From Typhlomys cinereus (lineage: Eukaryota > Chordata > Mammalia > Rodentia > Platacanthomyidae), in NCBI GenBank assembly GCA_023101885.1, contig JALPQD010000115.1, positions 1,805,953-1,869,952 on the forward strand: a stretch of DNA of 64,000 nucleotides, given 5' to 3'. Numbering within the stretch: position 1 is the stretch's first letter; each line of letters opens with the position of its first letter. A program made the translations under genes and the position numbers. The notes under the pieces are model-generated. The model searched no databases. It saw nothing but the letters and a program-made list of their open reading frames with translations, and was not told the DNA's origin. Of this stretch, positions 52,520 through 63,644 are shown one piece after another.

Positions 52520-52830
52520 AAAGCCTTCATTTCACCAGCAAGCTCGGATCCTTAGATCTCATGTAAAAATGCCTGGCAAATGTGGCAGCACACCTGTAAT
52601 TCTAGCCCTGGAAGGTGGAGCCTGAGCCTGCCCAGAGCAAGTTGGCTAGCTAGACCAGACCTAATGGCATTATTGGGTTCAAATTGAGACCCAGACTCAC
52701 AACAATAAGGTGGAAGAGTGGTCAAGGATGACTCCAGATATCACTTTCAGGCCTCCACAGGCACACACACTCGAGTACATATACCCAGTCATGTGCATCC
52801 ACTCACATGCAGAACATACACACAGGCGCA
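52520..52830 (+). repeat. Composite SINE (long variant)
   Basis: TCATGTAAAAATGCCTGGC, GTAATTCTAGCCCTGG, GAGCAAGTTGGCTAGCTAGACC, then GGCCTCCACAGGCACACAC and CA-rich tail. Confidence 0.65.
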
Positions 52831-52969
52831 CACACACAACATAAAAATTATATAAACGCATATAATGTTATATTTCAGGAATATCTGACCAGCATTTCAA
52901 GCATGAAATATAGTATTTAGGCTAAAATATATATATAATTAAGTTTTATTATAAATATTTGAAATTTGG

Positions 52970-53225
52970 TTTGGAGAGATGGTTCAGGGATTGAACCTGT
53001 GTGTGGTAAACAGAAGGTCCTGAGTTTGGATCCTACATAAAAATGCCAAGCAGAAATGGTGGTGGCCTGCACTTCCAGCCCTGGAAGACAGAACCTTGGA
53101 AACTCTAGAGTAAAGTAAAGAGGAGGCAGTACAATCCAGGGTGATTCCCGAAGTCACCTTTGGGCCTTCACAGCCACACACTATGCCATCTGATACACAC
53201 AGACACACACACGGAGATATATACA
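52970..53225 (+). repeat. Older tRNA-headed SINE
   Basis: GGTTTGGAGAGATGGTTCAGG head, TAAAAATGCCAAGCAG, AGAGGAGGCAGTACAATCC and CACACACGG tail. Confidence 0.8.
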
Positions 53226-53229
53226 CAAA

Positions 53230-53855
53230 AAAGTTTGAGATTTAACTTTTAGCATTTTTTTAGGTTGATATGCTGTGAAGTGGGGAATAGGGAATACAAG
53301 ATCTATTTTTTGTCAGTTATGTATTCTGGCTAATCTAACTTATCTTTTTACACTATAGTTTAAAAAAGTTGAGATTTTTGACTAATTTCTAGAAGCTATG
53401 AAAGAGTAATTTCTATATTTCTTGTTTTGGAAAAATCTGTAGCTTCGTTTACCACATGATACAGTATTTCTTCCTAAATTAGTTGAAATGCAGCCATTTT
53501 GGTTAACAAGTTCAAATCCTCAGGCTGACCATTGCTAGAAATCTGAACTTTGGTCATCTTTCACTTAAAAGCAGGTTGTTTTTAAGGTGTGTTTGCTATG
53601 CAGCCCTTTATTACATGGAATGCCTTTTCTAGGTAACAGTGCTCAGCATGAGACTTTCTAATGTAGTTTACAAAGACTTATTTAGGGTTGGGGAGGTAGA
53701 TTAGTAGTACACCAGCTTGCCTCTCATGCATTGAGCCCTGCATTCAGTCCGGGGAAATGATCTTACCTAAATTTAAATCCCCTTTCTATTTATATTGTTT
53801 TATTTTGTATACTTTTGAAAAAAACTTTAAAATTTTATGCTAAAATATTTATATA
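53230..53855. other. KIF27 intron, nothing clear
   Basis: An ID-like scrap at 53680-53760 (GGGTTGGGGAGGTAGATTAG); the rest is not recognised. Confidence 0.35.
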
Positions 53856-53859
53856 TTAA

Positions 53860-54320
53860 ATCTACCATTTAAACATATACATTCACAGTGTTAATACAGT
53901 TATTATTACTATTTCTGAAGTTTATCACTCTGAACAGAAGCTGTATAGCCATTAATTTAATTCCCCCAGCCTCCCACCAGAATGCAGATATTTGATTTAT
54001 TATCACTGTGTATAATTTCCTATCTCTGTTTAGTTGACTATTCTAGAAGTAGAAGCAGAATAGTCAACTAAATAGAAGTATAACTGTTTTGTTTGTGTTT
54101 AGCTTCCCTCACTTAGCATGTTTAACTTCCCTCAGCATATTCTAGCATGTATCAGAATTTGATTTCCCTATGATTGAATACTATTGTATGCATATATACA
54201 TACATGTTTTGTATGCATTTTACTTGTCTGTTACCTTGTTGATGGACTCTTGGCTTATATCCTTTCTTAACTGCTGCAAACACTGGTGTTTCCATCTGTT
54301 GTACTCTATCATAGGTCATT
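53860..54320 (-). mobile_element. Old L1 fragment containing a perfect inverted repeat
   Basis: TTAGCATGTTTAACTTCCC, AGCATGTATCAGAATTTG, TTGAATACTATTGTATGC and TTGATGGACTCTTGGC correspond to reversed old-L1 3' sequence. The hairpin at 54029-54072 is described separately. Confidence 0.55.
54029..54072. repeat. 16-bp perfect inverted repeat, 12-nt loop
   Basis: TTTAGTTGACTATTCT (54029-54044) and AGAATAGTCAACTAAA (54057-54072) are exact reverse complements. Confidence 0.97.
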
Positions 54321-54429
54321 TTTCTTTTACTTTTCTTTTTGTGGTACTAATGGTTGAACCTAGGTTGCTATGCATACTAGCCAAGCACTCTATCATTGAC
54401 CTAGATCTACATCCCTAAATCTTCTTTTA

Positions 54430-54565
54430 CTTCTTATTTCAAGGCAAGGACTCACTACGTGGTTCAGGCTGGCCTTGAACTCACAGGTAGTCCTTGAAAT
54501 TATGATTCTACTGCCTCAACTCCTGAGTGAGGATTAAAGGTCTGTGCCATCAGGTCCAGCCCTGC
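54430..54565 (-). repeat. B1-like SINE
   Basis: AAGGACTCACTACGTGG, CAGGCTGGCCTTGAACTCAC and GATTAAAGGTCTGTGCC. Confidence 0.8.
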
Positions 54566-54879
54566 CATATGTCTTTATTGTTGTCTGTTTGTTTTCTTTA
54601 GTTTTTTAAGTTAGTATCACATGTGTTGCTCCCATTCCCTTATTGCCTACTCTCCCTGGTATCCCCTCTCCTTTCAGGATTCCCCCTTTTTCCTCAGTTA
54701 GTCCAACTTCTGCTTTCTCATTACATGTGTTTTATTACCCTATTTTTACTAACTCCTTTAATATCTATTCCTCTCTTCTCACAATCCCTTTTGTAGTTTC
54801 GCATACCCCCCCCACATATTATAGATGTAACATTTAATATTTAGGTTTCACATGATAAAAAACAAAACATAGTCTTTTT

Positions 54880-57370
54880 TTTTTCTTAGTCTGAGTCTGG
54901 CTTATTTTGCTTGATACAATGACACCCAGTTCTGTCCATTTCTTTCAAGTGCTATGATTTCATTTCTTCTTCATGATCACTTAAATTCCATTGTATATTT
55001 ATATTACATCTTCATTTTCATTTATAAGTCAGTGGACTTGTAGAATAGTTATTGTGAATATAGCTGCAAAAAACAGATGTGTAAGGATCTCTGATTTTCT
55101 AGAATCCTTCGCGTATATACCTAGGAATAGTAGCTCTGGATCAAGTGGTAGTTCTATTTTTAGTGATTTGAGGATATTTCATAGTGGTTCCACAAGTTTA
55201 TATTCTCATTAACAGTGAATAAAAGTTCCTCTTTCCCCAAATCTTCCTTCATTAGCATTTGTTATTTGTCTTCTTTTCCTAAAAAATGTTTTATTTGTTG
55301 ACAGTGAGAGGATTGGATGAATGTATTCCTGTATGTGCACATGGAGGTCAGAAGTCAAGGTTTGGAAGTTGATTGCCTCCTTACACCAAATGGGGTTCTG
55401 GGGGTTGAACTCAGGTCTCTCAGGTTCATGCACAGGTACCTTTACTCATGAGTCTTCTCACTATCTTTTCATTTGTTTTTCTTAATGGAGGCCTTTCTGA
55501 CTGCGGTGGGATGGAATCTCAAAGAAGTTTAATTTGCATTTCCCTGATGGCTAAAATTGTTGAACACTTTTCAAGTATTAGTAGCCATTTCTTATATTTA
55601 ATTTTACTTTTATTATACTGTTACACAAGTCATTTTTCTGCAAGCTCATTAGTCCTAATAACCTTCTTCTTCTCTCTCTTTCCCTCTTCTGATTAGTCTT
55701 TTTTGTTCCCCAAGATATTTTCAATTTGACTTCCATGTCATCTATGCATATATGATTTCATGTATCTTCATAAAATCTAGGACCCACAAATAACAGAAAA
55801 TATACAGTATTTGTTTTCTTGATGCTGACTTAAATTGATTAAATGATTATCTCCAGTTATGTAGATTTTCTTGAAAACAGAATAATGTCATTTTTTTCTT
55901 TATGACTGGAAAAATTGCAATTGTGTATATAAGCCGTACTTTCTTCAGTCCTCTATTGATAGACAGCTAGATTGTGAATAATGTTGTATAGGAAACATCA
56001 GTATTCACGTATCTTTTTGATAGGTTGCCTTGGAAATTTTTGGGTAAATGCCAAGTCATGGTAGAAGTGGGTTATCTGGTAAGTCTACTTTTAGTTTTTA
56101 GAGAACCCTCCATACCAATTTCCATAATAGTTGAACTAGTTTACATTCTCTCTTTTTTTTTTTTTGTCTATATCCTCATTGGTATTTGTTTTCTTGAGTT
56201 CCAATCTACCTGGATATTTCTCTTTTTTGAGAACTTTGTACTCAATTTGTTAGCTTGTTTCTTATGGGATTTTTCTTGATGTTTTTTATCTTTATAGTTA
56301 TATATGTATTTTAGACATTAATTTTCTGTCTAATGTACAGTTGGGAAAATTTTTCTCATTGTACCTTGTACTTTGTTGTATAGAAGTTTTTTAATTTTAT
56401 GTAAATCCACTTATTTTAGAATAATCGCCTGTGTTATTGGAGTACTTTCCTGAAAATTCTTGTCTAATATTTATGTCTTGAAGTATTTTCCTTTGTTCCT
56501 TCCTTTTTTTTGTTTTTGTTTTTGTTTTTTGACTCCTAGGGTCCCTAACCCAGGCTGGCCTTGAACTCACTTTTGTAATAAAAAATGATCTTTAATTTCT
56601 GAACTTTCTGATTCCATCTCCAGTGTTCTGGGACCAAAGACATATACCACCACACTTAGGGATTGTACCAGGGCTTCATATATGCCAAACACTACCACTG
56701 AACTGCTTCCCTAATTGCTTCACCAGCAATTTCAGAGTTTCAGATCTTACATTAACATCCATTGATCCATTTTCAAATGATTTTGTGCAGAATGAGAATT
56801 ATGGATCTGGTTCATGGGGAAATCCAGTTTTCCCACTCCCATTCATTTAAAAGACTGTCATTTCTCCAGTGTGAATTTTGGACAGGCTTATCAACAATTA
56901 GGTGGCTATAACAATGTGGGTTTATCTCCGTGTCCCCTGTTCTACTCCTTAGGTCTGCATGTATGTTTTCTGTATTACTATGGGTCTGCAATATTATTTA
57001 AGATTAGGTGTTGTCATACTTCTATCATTACTCCTTCTGGTAGGGACCTCTTTGGCTATGGCTATTTGGATTTTTTTGTGCTTTCATTTGAATTTTAAGA
57101 TTGCCTTTTCTAGTTCTCTGAAAAATAGCATGGGATTTTTATGGAGATAGTAATGAATCTATAGATTGTTTTGGGTAATATATCAATTCTGCCTATCCAT
57201 GAGCGTGGAAGGTATTTCTAGTTGTTCATTCTGTCCTTCATTCAGTCTTCAATATCTTAATGTGTTCATTGTAGCAGTTTTTTACCTCTTTGGAGGGATT
57301 GATTCCTAGGTATTTAATTATTTCGAAGGTATTCTAGATAGTATTAAAACTCTGATTTATTTTTCAGCAA
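54880..57370 (-). mobile_element. Old L1, 3' half including decayed ORF2 end
   Basis: From left: CTTATTTTGCTTGATACAATG, GGATCAAGTGGTAG, AATTTGCATTTCCCTGATGG, TTTTTAATTTTATGTAAATCC, GATCCATTTTCAAATGATTTTG and GAATCTATAGATTG, in reversed L1 order. Interrupted by a B3-like SINE (55290-55460) and a SINE/B1 scrap (56510-56720). The reverse-transcriptase region is broken by many stops and non-functional. Confidence 0.75.
55290..55460 (-). repeat. B3-like SINE inside the L1
   Basis: CACATGGAGGTCAGAAGTC, TTGATTGCCTCCTTACACC and GGGGGTTGAACTCAGG. Confidence 0.7.
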
Positions 57371-57884
57371 AATAATTATTACATAAAAAGATAATGTTGG
57401 AGGCAGAGCACATGGTGGCAGGGTGTGTGAACTGGCCCTGGTGGTGAGTCAGTGGAGTCACCAAGACTCAGAGAGGTAGAACATGTGCTAGTGGAGGGCA
57501 GACAAGCACCAGGGTGAGCCAGTAGGCCTTCCAGACCTGGAGCGAAGGCTTGAAGAGCAAGATCAGGGAGTGCACTGCTGAAGTAACTCCATGGGACGCC
57601 ATTGATGTGGAAGAACTAGTGAGTTGGTCGTCTCAGTGGACCATATGAACAGCATAAATCTTGCCACCTGAGGCAAAATCTAGCATGTTGATAGATAGGA
57701 TTCTAGTATTCCTGTTCTCAAACTTCATAAGGGGTCCAAATCTTAAGAGTGGTGTCTTTCCTACAGCTATCACTGATAATGTTTATTAAACCATCATAAC
57801 TATTACTGAAGTTTAAATTTTACTTGAACATAAATCCAAGAAAAGTCAAACTACTAAGAGGATTCAAATAAAACAAAACAGGAC

Positions 57885-58070
57885 TGGGGAGATGGTTAAG
57901 TGGGTAAAGGTTTAGCAACTTGTGTTTGATTCACATAGTGGAAAGAAAGAAGTAACTTCTGAAAATTGTCTGTGGGTTCCACACATGTGTACAGACAAAT
58001 ACACACATACACACAAATGTGCACAAATGCACACAAATATGTCACACGCAGAAAATAAGTAAATAAATGA
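57885..58070 (+). repeat. B3-like SINE
   Basis: GGACTGGGGAGATGGTTAAG head and GGAAAGAAAGAAGTAACTTC. Confidence 0.65.
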
Positions 58071-58269
58071 AAAACAAGTAAAAGAAAACAAAAACAATGG
58101 GAAAAGAGAGAATCTATAAGCCATAGGACAACAGATACACAAAATATAAAAGACAAGAGACAGCACTCTATGAAGACACTCCAGAAAATAACAGCTTCTC
58201 AACATTGGACAACAAAGATGATAAATGAAATAATAGAAAAACTTCAGAATACTATTTTTTTCCATTTTT

Positions 58270-58600
58270 CATGTGTTCAGAGGGTACTTACGTACATGCA
58301 GGCAGGGCATGTGTATGTGGGTGCATATTCATATATGTCAAAAGTGATGTCAGGAATAATTGATATTTTACCTTATTGTTTTGAGGATAGGTACTTACTT
58401 AAATCTAGAGTTCATCTATAGAATTGGTCTGACCAACCAGCTTGCTCTGGGGACCTTAGACTCTACCTCCATGAGTTGAAATTAGAGGCAAGTTTCCATG
58501 CTCTCCCAGCATTTATGTGTGATCTGGAAATTTGACCTCTGGTTCTTTTGCTTATATGGCAAGTGCTTTAACCACTGAATAATTTTCCCAGCCCATATTT
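58270..58600 (-). repeat. Composite SINE (long variant)
   Basis: TTAAATCTAGAGTTCATC, GGTCTGACCAACCAGCTTGC, GGGGACCTTAGACTC and the head CACTGAATAATTTTCCCAGCCC. Confidence 0.6.
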
Positions 58601-58609
58601 AAAAAAAAA

Positions 58610-58790
58610 TATTTATGAAAGGAGGGTAGAACAAGAGTGCATTCGTGCTCATGTGTCACAACACATGTGCAGAGGTCAGAGGTTAACTTTCAGAGTTTGG
58701 ATCTGTGGGCTCCAGGGATCAAATTTAGGTTGTTAGGTGTGCATACAAGTATATTTACCTGCTGAGCCATCTGACCAACCTTTGGAATAT
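58610..58790 (-). repeat. B3-like SINE
   Basis: GTGCAGAGGTCAGAGG, GGGCTCCAGGGATC and TGAGCCATCTGACCAACC. Confidence 0.7.
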
Positions 58791-59024
58791 TACTCTTTAA
58801 AAAGACTCAAAAAAAAAGTAGATTTACAAATAAGGAATTTAATCCAAGACATGGAAAAGAAATTTAAATATATCAATTCATGATGTACAAGAAAATCACA
58901 AAATAGAAGAATAAGTTAGTACCTTGTAGAAAAAGTTTGAAAATATGGAGGAAAAATTCAGAAAAGAAATAGAAATGCTGAAAATGAACTAAATTCCAGA
59001 AGTTAAAGAATCAGCCTGTCATAG

Positions 59025-59200
59025 TTTGATTGTGCTCCCCACATGCTGATACTTTTGAATTCTTTAGCTGATGGTAATGTTTGGGAAGGTTATGGCAACT
59101 TTAGGAGGTGGACTCTTGCCTGGGGGAAGGCATACCATAGGGGCAGTCCTTGGGGATTGGAACCCCCTTTTGTTGTTTTTTGAAAGGGACATAATTCCTT
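59025..59200 (+). mobile_element. LTR-like fragment
   Basis: GTCATAGTTTGATTGTGC and GGAGGTGGACTCTTGCC resemble the start of MaLR-type rodent LTRs. Confidence 0.35.
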
Positions 59201-59204
59201 AATT

Positions 59205-59820
59205 CTTGTGTGACTTAGATTTTTCCAACAAGAACTGAGTAGTTGGAGTGGTTGTTGATATTTTCTTTGCTGTGTGAACATATGAGAGTCTATTATTTTT
59301 ATTGCTTGACCAGAATTGGTTTAGTGGTTGTATGAAGTTCAGCCTGTGGCCACTAGGTGCTGATTGTTTGATTGGGATGACTGTTCAACCTTGGGAACAT
59401 CAGCCTAGCTTCAGTGATAAGATGGTGTTGGTAGACTATGTTCAGATTTTAGTTATTAAAAGTAAGAGCAGGAGGGAAGTAGGTTGCATAAGTATTGGGA
59501 TAATTAGTAGCTTGGGTATGAAAAGAGTAATAGTGGGTGAATAGTTATAATGGTATTGAGGTCTTGAATTTTAGAGATGGTTATAGCCATGAAATACTCT
59601 AATTTTGGAGTTATAACAGGAGGGGTAAGGATGTGGGGAACAGTAAGAGTGTTAGGAATCAGGGGGCATTATGAGACTTATGGGTGAAGTGTAATTGTAA
59701 AGAAAGTCTAATAGTAAACTGGATGGAAAATAATATGGAACAATACTACATCCAACTATGTGATATATAATCATAAGCCAAACCCTCCTGAGATATTCAA
59801 GAGTGGACATTAATTAAGTA
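59205..59820. other. KIF27 intron, nothing clear
   Basis: AT-rich, purine-rich in places; no assignment. Confidence 0.3.
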
Positions 59821-59824
59821 TTGC

Positions 59825-60555
59825 AGTTGCTTTTCTTTTATTGCTCTGAGACAGTACTCATACACACTTAAATTAGAAATGGAGAGTCACTTAACTTATA
59901 GTTCCAGAGGGAATATAACCCATTTATGGAGGGAATCATCACAGAAGGCATGGCTGAAGGTAGAATCAGAAGGCTGTTCAAGTTATAGAGAAAAAGAAAG
60001 CAAGAGCAGACTGAAGAAGCAGGGCTGGGCTTCTACACTGAGACCCAACCTCTGTGACCTGCCTTCCTCCACCAAGGCTCTGCCTCCTAAGGTACCACAA
60101 ACATTAGCACCAGCTAAGGATGCAGACATGTGACTGGATGGCAGGGTTGCTTGAGCTGAAATTTAGAGTTCATAGTGCTCTCTGGATTATCAGGATATGT
60201 TGTGATTTTTTTTTTTTTTTGTGAGAGATGAACAAGAAACAGCTCTTCTCCACTGCCCTGTGCGCCTTGAATTTTTGTCCAGACTGCCAACTTGTGATTT
60301 TTCTTGATAATTCTCTGGGATTACTGCATTCTACAGTGTTTTCTTCTACTCTCCAGTGATAACAATGGATATGAAGAAACTTTCATGGGTAACCTTATCA
60401 CCAGCAGTCCACTAGCTTTACTCAATGGTTTTTGTAGCACACAGTCTCAAAAGCTGCAAACAGTTTACATTTCTTCAACAAAACTGTTCACAAAAACCAC
60501 ATAGCCAATTTTGTCAGCAACACCCACTTTTCCGGTACCAAATTCTGCTATGGTT
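59825..60555 (-). mobile_element. Probable LTR fragment
   Basis: GCTCTGAGACAGTACTC, ACTTATAGTTCCAGAGGG, ATGGCTGAAGG and the right end AACACCCACTTTTCCGGTACC read like a reversed MaLR-type LTR. Confidence 0.4.
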
Positions 60556-60559
60556 TGTC

Positions 60560-60965
60560 TGCATGTTACTTTCACAATGAAAGAACTTAAGGGTTTTATT
60601 CTTGCCTACAATTCGCCATTACACCTCATAGTCCAATTTGGCAGGAAAACTCATACCAACCAGGAGCTGATGGAACTGACCTCATCATATCCTCCAGGAT
60701 TGCTGAGAGAGGGACAAAGCTCACTTGCCAAACTGCAAGTCTGCAAAAGTATGCCAAAATATGCCAAACTACCAACCCTTCTCCCTCCATCTTATCCACC
60801 TGAGCAGGGAATGGTCCTACTTACCATGGGCTGGGTCTTCCCCCATCAATTAGATATTTTCCTACAGACTTGCTTAGGGCTTATTTAAACTACTGATTCT
60901 TAGATGTGTCCAGGGTTCAGCTTTCAATTGCTCAGTTGACACCTGCATCAGATGAGCACAGGACC
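60560..60965. repeat. Dispersed repeat, copy 2 of 2 in the window
   Basis: Aligns by eye with 25330-25720 in the same orientation over about 400 bp; see that entry. Confidence 0.5.
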
Positions 60966-61029
60966 CCTCATTCATTGTTGACATGTGTGCCTGAGTGAAA
61001 AATGATGTAGCTCCTTGGAAATTTATACT

Positions 61030-61620
61030 GAGTTTCCTGGAAAAGTATAAATAGAACTACCATATAATCTGGATATATCCCCTGGCATATTCCCAAAGGA
61101 CACTACATCTTACTACAGAGATACTTCTTTATCATGGTTCTAGTCATAATAGCAAAAAATGAAATTAGCCTAGATTTCTGTCAGCTGAGAAGTGGATAAT
61201 CAAAACACATTACACATACACGCATTCACAATTGTGTATTATTCAGATATCAAGAAAAATAAAATCATGAAATTGACAGGTAAATGAGTGAAAGTGGAAA
61301 GCATTATTTTGAGTAAGGTAACTCAGACCTAGAAAGACAAATGCTACACACTTTCTCTTATGTGTGAACCCTAGTTTTGAACCTTCAAGTTTGAGTGCTT
61401 TAACACCTCTAAAAGTCAGGAAGTTTTAAGGGACAGTTAAGGAAGGGGATGCGGACTTCATTTGTGTGGAAGAAGAATGTAGGTGGTTTGAAATTGTAAA
61501 AGGGTCATGGGAGAAGTGGTTTAAGGGAGCAAAAGAAAGGGGACGGGGTAGAGGAGGGATAACAAGAATAAATAATTCCAAGAATGCAAGAAAAAGCCAC
61601 ATAGAAATGTAATAGTCTAT
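61030..61620 (+). mobile_element. L1 3' end
   Basis: ACTACCATATAATCTGG, ATATATCCCCTGGCATATTCC, TTATTCAGATATCAAG, GAAAGACAAATGCTACACAC: forward L1 ORF2/3' UTR order, 5'-truncated. Ends around an A-rich stretch near 61590. Confidence 0.75.
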
Positions 61621-61679
61621 TACATTATTTGAAAATATAACAAGACAACAATTCTACCCTGCACAGAGGTATAACCCGG

Positions 61680-61975
61680 GAGAGCTGGGGAGATGACTCA
61701 AAGGTTAAAGCCTTTGCCTCACAAGCAGAAGGACCTGAGTTCAGATCCCTAGAATCCCACATAAAAATGCCAGGTGGAATGACAAGCAGCCTGCACTTCC
61801 AGACCAAGAAGCAAATGCCAGGAAACCCCATGACAAAGCGATACAGGGGGTAGCGCAAGACAGGATGATTCCTAGTGTCATCCTTGAGCCTCCTCAGGCA
61901 CGCACACCCAAGCACCTTCTGGTACATATACATGTGCGTGTACTTGTGTGCTTGTATGCACAAAAACAGTAACAA
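61680..61975 (+). repeat. Older tRNA-headed SINE
   Basis: GAGCTGGGGAGATGACTC head, GAGTTCAGATCCC, AAAAATGCCAGGTGG, and GTGTCATCCTTGAGCC near the tail. Confidence 0.8.
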
Positions 61976-61999
61976 CCATAAATCTTTTGAGGTGGACTT

Positions 62000-63640
62000 C
62001 TCCAGAAGTCATGGGTGATTAAACGGAACTCCAAGCGCCAGATGTGGGACAACACCTACATTAGAGTTGTTGGTTGGGGGATCCCCAATTAGTAATTGCT
62101 ACTACTATGGTTCTTGGTTTCCCACTAGAACTTGATAAGACCCTATTTCTGAAGGTACTTCACAAATTTATTGAAGGACATAGTGAAATAACTGGAACTC
62201 AACTGCAAGCTTTCTCCTTGCCTGCAAACTTTCATAGTATGAGAAGTTACTATGCTGACTGGTTGGGGAGTAGAAGTCACTGACAATTTCACTTCCCTAT
62301 AAATTCTCTGACCTCCAAGAACCATAGCTGCAAGATGTGCCAATCAGTCCAATAGTGGCATGAATGCTATGGGGGGTAATCATCTGCTTTCCAGTGGCAC
62401 TCCAGGCCTGCAACACAGGAGGGAACTCATAACTTCTACTCTAAACTATGCTAAGAACCTATGGACAGAGTGTTCATAGGACTTAAGAGAGGATCTAATA
62501 TTATTTTGCTAATAAGCCCTGATATTATATTTCCTTCTAAATACTTAACCTGTAAATCCAGTGATTTACACAGCACTCAGGCTCTACCCCAGAAACTTTT
62601 TTGCAATAGACAATGGTTACTAGATAATACGTGACTATGGAATATTCTGCTCCAGGCAGGATATCCTAAGGATATCAGGGATCAGGGAAAACCACAGAAG
62701 AGGGAACAGGGATAATAGTAATAATGCCCTCAGCCTTAAGCAGAGAACCCTTAATGCAGAGACTCATGGCTTCACAAGATGCTGGAATAAATGAAGGTTA
62801 AGGATTTAGTCTTTAGTATGGCATATACACTATCCCTGAAGACTCAAGGACCCCCATGGAAGAATTGCTAGTCTGTAAAAGCCAGAAGACAGAAAAAAAG
62901 CTTGTGGAATGCTGTCCTCCAAAAATAACACAATCGTGTAAATCATGAGTCCGTAACAGAGGTGGTTTCATAAGGATGTACACGGCCAGTGATCAGCTAT
63001 GAACTGAAGAGAAATCCATAGAGCCCTACAAATAATGATGAACAATGTGCACTAACAGATTTGGGGCAGGAAGACAAAACTAACCAGTTTTGTGCCCATG
63101 TGCTTACTGACATAGAAAATGACAAGTAGGCACTTGGATGTAATGCAGGGTTTATTACTTCTCATCAGTGTTCTTTATTCAAGGAGAAATCCCTTTTCTC
63201 CAAAGACTAGGCACTGTTCTTTGTTATACTTCTCTTTTATACAGTGTATCTTTCTGTCCTTCAGAATTCTTACCCAAGCAACCCCAATCCCTTCCCCTTT
63301 CACAGGTGGCCCAGGCGTCCTGCCACTGTAGCTTGACAGGCTAGGAGAAAGCAGGATAAAGGAAATACTTCATACTTTAAAGAAAACATTTTACATGACG
63401 GTCACCACTTTCCCTTGTTAGGCTTCAAAAGAAGCCTAATCCCAGAACCATAGAGGGATCATGGTTGAAGTCAGGGTGTACATCCAGAGGGAACCCTGGG
63501 GCCCATAGAATCAGATAGGCAGGGTGGGAGGGAGTGGGATGGATTGATGAAGGAAAAGGAGGACAGCAGGAAGGAGGATGGAGGGAATCAGGGTAAGTAC
63601 TCAATATGCTTGTAAAACTAGAAAAAATTAATAAAAAAGT
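62000..63640 (+). mobile_element. Probable L1 3' UTR region
   Basis: CCAGTGGCACTCCAGG, CCACAGAAGAGGGAACAGGG, TTAAGCAGAGAACCC and a G-rich polypurine block at 63500-63595 ending in AAAAAATTAATAAAAAAG. The layout matches the L1 ends at 49460 and 51060 read in reverse. Confidence 0.45.
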
Positions 63641-63644
63641 AAAT

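Larger units (their letters stand above)
57400..59020 (+). mobile_element. Possible L1 5' region and ORF1 start, broken by SINEs
   Basis: GGAGGCAGAGCACATGG to about 57880, then ACAAAGATGATAAATGAAATAATAG (in two words) near 58195-58240 and AATTTAATCCAAGACATGG, AGAAATAGAAATGCTG at 58840-58980 have the A-rich, coiled-coil-like character of an L1 ORF1 start. Tentative. Confidence 0.4.

Noticed and set aside
57896..58265. 117-codon minus-strand open frame
   Set aside because: It runs across a SINE and L1-like A-rich sequence; Phe/Leu/Cys-rich without a domain.
19963..61975. tRNA genes at the SINE heads
   Set aside because: The heads carry box-B-like words but do not give a full cloverleaf and are followed by SINE bodies and CA tails.
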